Below are positions 22,809 to 24,781 of a stretch of DNA of 24,781 nt, piece after piece. The translations under genes were made by a program, and so were the position numbers. Location of the stretch: assembly GCA_903888395.1 (NCBI GenBank), contig CAISTO010000262.1, positions 1 through 24,781 of the forward strand, read 5' to 3'. The notes below the pieces were generated by a model, which saw only the letters and a list, made by a program, of their open reading frames with translations, did not search any database and had not been told where the DNA came from. Numbering within the stretch: the stretch's first letter is position 1; the number at the start of each line of letters is the position of its first letter. Origin of the DNA: an uncultured Bacteroidota bacterium (GTDB lineage Bacteria > Bacteroidota > Bacteroidia > UKL13-3).

Positions 22809-22858
22809 GGCGAGCGTTGGGCAGTCTTCCGACACATCGGAAAAGCGGGCCGTGCTTA
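22809..22858 (+). other. GC-rich block with hairpin in an AT-rich gap
   Basis: This block stands out by base composition within the 377-base gap 22723-23099. It contains TTCCGA-CACA-TCGGAA (22827-22842), a perfect 6-bp stem with 4-base loop. Together with TCCCGA-TTTA-TCGGGA at 23050-23065 it defines a CCGA-N4-TCGG hairpin type. Bases 22723-22808 hold nothing I recognise. No open reading frame here is credible. Confidence 0.5.
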
Positions 22859-22918
22859 AAGCAATGTGGGAGGGTAGCTTTTTATTGTCTAGCTTTTTTG
22901 TTTCTTTGAATTTATACT

Positions 22919-23035
22919 GAGCTTGTCGAAGTAGCAATGGAAAAAGAAAGAAGAAAAAAAAGTGGATTTTGAAAAAGTATATATGGTCAAGATGAACGCC
23001 TAAAAAACTCTCACTCGAAACATGCGAGCGAGTGC
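22919..23035 (+). repeat. Second repeat family, copy 2 (117 bp)
   Basis: A direct copy of 18224-18339: the first 28 bases differ at one position, the central GTGGATTTTGAAAAAGTATA is identical, and the terminal hairpin CACTCG/CGAGTG is kept although the loop has changed. With copy 1 it brackets the large surface-protein gene in direct orientation, 4.7 kb apart start to start. Confidence 0.85.
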
Positions 23036-23049
23036 CTGAACCATCCAAC

Positions 23050-23065
23050 TCCCGATTTATCGGGA
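23050..23065 (+). other. Perfect hairpin between convergent genes
   Basis: TCCCGA-TTTA-TCGGGA, a 6-bp stem with 4-base loop, lies 35 bases past the folB stop in the folB reading direction. There is no T-run, so it is not a standard terminator, but it may protect or stop the folB message. Confidence 0.45.
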
Positions 23066-23066
23066 C

Positions 23067-23094
23067 AACCAATCAACCAATCAACTAATCAACC
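23067..23094 (+). repeat. Three and a half copies of an 8-bp tandem repeat
   Basis: AACC followed by AATCAACC, AATCAACT and AATCAACC (23071-23094) directly after the hairpin at 23050-23065 and 5 bases from the folB stop codon. A short slippage-type repeat. Confidence 0.7.
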
Positions 23095-23099
23095 TTCCA

Positions 23100-23453
23100 C
23101 TAAATACTCAAACTTACACTGGCATTTCCGCCATCAAACTTTCCTGCAGGATTATATTTGGTGATTTTAACACTTATGTTTTCTAAATGATTGTAGTCAG
23201 TTTTTAGTTTTGTAATAATGCTTTGTGCCACTGTTTCTATAAAGTCTCTAGGAATTTCCATTTCAGAATTTACAATGGCAAAAACCTTTTCATAATCGAG
23301 TACATCACTAATAAGCTCATAGGATTTATTGTTTGCCACATTTTCGGTCAACGTAATATCCACCCTAAATTTGCCACCATTTACTTTTTCAAAATCATAC
23401 ATTCCGTGGTATGCAAAAAATTCAAGGTTTTCTAAACAAGTTTGTACTTTCAT
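23100..23453 (-). CDS. folB: Dihydroneopterin aldolase
   Basis: A 117-residue protein using the ATG at 23453. An upstream in-frame ATG at 23474 would add MFIIITT, which does not fit the family start (KVQTCLENLEFFAYHGMYDFEK). Family marks: FFAYHGMYDFEKVNGGKFRVDI (active-site region with the conserved E), VLDYEKVFAIV, ETVAQSI (the second conserved E) and the final KITKYNPAGKFDGGNASVSL. Reaction (known): dihydroneopterin to 6-hydroxymethyl-dihydropterin plus glycolaldehyde in folate synthesis; many members also epimerise. Cytoplasmic, usually a homo-octamer. Length is normal for the family. No other folate gene is in the window. It diverges from the acyl-CoA dehydrogenase gene, whose promoter overlaps the folB 5' region. 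Confidence 0.92.
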   Translation of the reverse strand: MKVQTCLENLEFFAYHGMYDFEKVNGGKFRVDITLTENVANNKSYELISDVLDYEKVFAIVNSEMEIPRDFIETVAQSIITKLKTDYNHLENISVKITKYNPAGKFDGGNASVSLSI

Positions 23454-23455
23454 GG

Positions 23456-23488
23456 TTGTAATAATAATAAACAAAAAAACTACTTTCG
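23456..23488 (+). promoter_or_regulatory. Promoter of the acyl-CoA dehydrogenase gene
   Basis: TTG (23456-23458), a 22-base spacer, then TACTTTCG (23481-23488) followed by CACC; 7 of 8 to TAnnTTTG. It predicts a leader of about 70 bases before the ATG at 23564 and lies just outside the folB start codon, in the shared divergent gap. Confidence 0.5.
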
Positions 23489-23563
23489 CACCGTAATAAA
23501 AAACCTTTATTTGTTGTTTGCGTTTAAATGTAAAGCAGCCAAGAAATAAGTAAATTAAAAACC

Positions 23564-24781
23564 ATGACTACAAACTCACAAGAATTTACAAGAGCTAACA
23601 AGCAAGATGTTTACAACCATCCCGATTATTATTTATTGGATGAATTATTGAGTGAAGAACATAAATTAATTCGCAGCGCAGTGCGCGATTACGTTAAAAA
23701 AGAACTATCTCCAATTATAGAAGACGTAGCTCAAAAAGCTGTTTTCCCCCAATTTATGGTAAAACAATTAGGTGACTTAGGTTGCTATGCTCCGCAATTA
23801 CCAATAGAATACGGTTGTGGTGGAATGGATTATATTACTTACGGAATCATGATGCAAGAGTTAGAGCGTTGCGATTCGGGCGTTCGTTCTACTGCTTCTG
23901 TTCAAGGAAGTTTGGTCATGTATCCTATTTATAAATTTGGTAGCGAAGAACAAAAACATAAATATTTACCCAAATTAGCAAAAGGCGATATGTTAGGTTG
24001 CTTTGGTTTAACAGAGCCTAACCATGGTTCTGATCCTGGTGGAATGACTACCAATTTTAAACCTGCTGGCGATGGCAAACATGTTATACTGAACGGTGCT
24101 AAAATGTGGATTTCAAATTCACCTTATGCCGATGTAGCGGTGGTTTGGGCTAAGAACGAATTAGGAAAAATAAAAGGAATCATTGTAGAACGTGGCATGG
24201 AAGGATTTACCACGCCCGAAACCCATAACAAATGGAGCTTACGTGCTAGCGCAACTGGTGAGTTAGTGTTCAACGATGTGTTGGTTCCTATTGAAAATAT
24301 ATTACCTGGCGTAGAAGGTTTAAAAGGTCCTTTGACTTGCTTAAATTCTGCTCGTTACGGAATTAGCTGGGGCGCTTTGGGTGCTGCTATGGATTGTTAC
24401 GAAACAGCATTGCGTTATAGCAAAGAACGTGTTCAGTTTGGTAAACCAATTGCAGGTTTCCAATTACAACAGAAGAAATTAGCCGAAATGATTACTGAAA
24501 TTACCAAAGCACAATTATTGACTTGGCGTTTAGGCGTGTTAATGAACGAAGGCCGCGCTACACCAGCTCAAATAAGTATGGCTAAGCGTAATAATGTAGA
24601 CTTAGCATTAAACGTAGCTCGTAACGCACGTCAAATGTTAGGTGGAATGGGCATTACTGGCGAATATCCAATTATGCGCCACATGATGAACTTAGAATCG
24701 GTAGTTACTTATGAAGGTACTCACGATATTCATTTATTGATTACAGGGTTAGACATTACAGGAGAAAACGCATTTGTATAA
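23564..24781 (+). CDS. Acyl-CoA dehydrogenase, glutaryl-CoA dehydrogenase-like
   Basis: A complete 405-residue flavoenzyme; the stop TAA is the last three bases of the window. The N-terminal helical domain (about 25-145), the FAD-contacting beta domain (GCFGLTEPNHGSDPGG, 145-160; MWISNSP, 181-187) and the C-terminal helical domain (RYSKERVQFGKPI, 284-296) are all present. The catalytic base is E384 in TYEGTHDIH (382-390). R108 in SGVRSTASVQGSLVMYPI matches the arginine that binds the glutaryl carboxylate in glutaryl-CoA dehydrogenase, which separates this group from short-chain enzymes. Expected reaction: glutaryl-CoA to crotonyl-CoA plus CO2 in lysine and tryptophan breakdown, with electrons passing to ETF. 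A related acyl substrate is possible, so no symbol is given. Confidence 0.9.
   Translation: MTTNSQEFTRANKQDVYNHPDYYLLDELLSEEHKLIRSAVRDYVKKELSPIIEDVAQKAVFPQFMVKQLGDLGCYAPQLPIEYGCGGMDYITYGIMMQELERCDSGVRSTASVQGSLVMYPIYKFGSEEQKHKYLPKLAKGDMLGCFGLTEPNHGSDPGGMTTNFKPAGDGKHVILNGAKMWISNSPYADVAVVWAKNELGKIKGIIVERGMEGFTTPETHNKWSLRASATGELVFNDVLVPIENILPGVEGLKGPLTCLNSARYGISWGALGAAMDCYETALRYSKERVQFGKPIAGFQLQQKKLAEMITEITKAQLLTWRLGVLMNEGRATPAQISMAKRNNVDLALNVARNARQMLGGMGITGEYPIMRHMMNLESVVTYEGTHDIHLLITGLDITGENAFV

Noticed and set aside
22815..22860. GTTGGGC in the GC-rich block as an integron attC site
   Set aside because: GTTGGGC fits the GTTRRRY core, but no partner RYYYAAC lies at a suitable distance and no integrase is seen.
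22731..23072. 113-residue minus-strand reading frame
   Set aside because: It runs through the repeat and hairpins; the protein is low-complexity with a phenylalanine run and looks like translated repeat DNA.

Overview
The window comes from an AT-rich member of the Bacteroidota. The evidence is the promoter style (TTG or TTTG, about 20-23 bases, then TAnnTTTG, with no clear Shine-Dalgarno sites), two proteins with type IX secretion (T9SS) C-terminal sorting domains, and families that are almost restricted to this phylum: DUF5683, DUF5686 with a carboxypeptidase-D regulatory-like domain, BACON, SprB-type repeats and the membrane-anchored Haem_bd protein. The class cannot be fixed from this sequence. 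A Sphingobacteriia, Chitinophagia or Flavobacteriia-like lineage would fit.

Layout. (1) 1-4000, minus strand: a small haem-binding protein, a GNAT/PlsC-like acyltransferase pair resembling the machinery for amino-acid-linked lipids (glycine or ornithine lipids), and Xaa-Pro aminopeptidase. (2) 4069-4693: a compact DUF433/DUF5615 toxin-antitoxin pair with a palindrome over its promoter. (3) 4867-10751: a four-gene, tightly packed operon (GH20 hexosaminidase, glycosylasparaginase, CutC, GH2 beta-mannosidase) whose three enzymes together match the bonds of the N-glycan core Man-GlcNAc-GlcNAc-Asn. (4) 10851-13252: a convergent pair, a DUF5683 envelope protein and a T9SS-exported GH13 amylase. (5) 13440-17257: a small conserved unknown, a periplasmic cyclophilin and a DUF5686 outer-membrane protein. 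(6) 17258-18459: a Y1 (IS200-like, RAYT-type) transposase gene bracketed by its own structured repeats, three 98-bp direct copies on one side and one inverted copy on the other. (7) 18460-22722: a 1420-residue T9SS surface protein with a seven-unit FG-GAP-like propeller, PKD, SprB-like and BACON domains. Direct copies of a second repeat of about 116 bp flank it. (8) 22723-24781: a repeat-rich intergenic stretch, folB and a glutaryl-CoA-dehydrogenase-like gene that ends exactly at the window edge.

The most unusual material is the transposase/repeat locus. The repeats share a bulged hairpin (core TCGC-N3-GCGA) plus a small palindrome. A solitary fifth copy sits 13 kb away, between the toxin-antitoxin pair and the glycan operon. 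The inverted copy next to the transposase start carries an exact TAnnTTTG box, so the transposase promoter seems to lie within its own repeat. This looks like a REPtron-type system (REP-associated tyrosine transposase plus its REP elements) with an unusually long unit. The second interesting theme is the N-glycan core operon, where CutC sits among glycosidases and not among copper genes.

No rRNA, tRNA, CRISPR array, prophage or integron was found. All function calls rest on reading motifs by eye. No database search was run.
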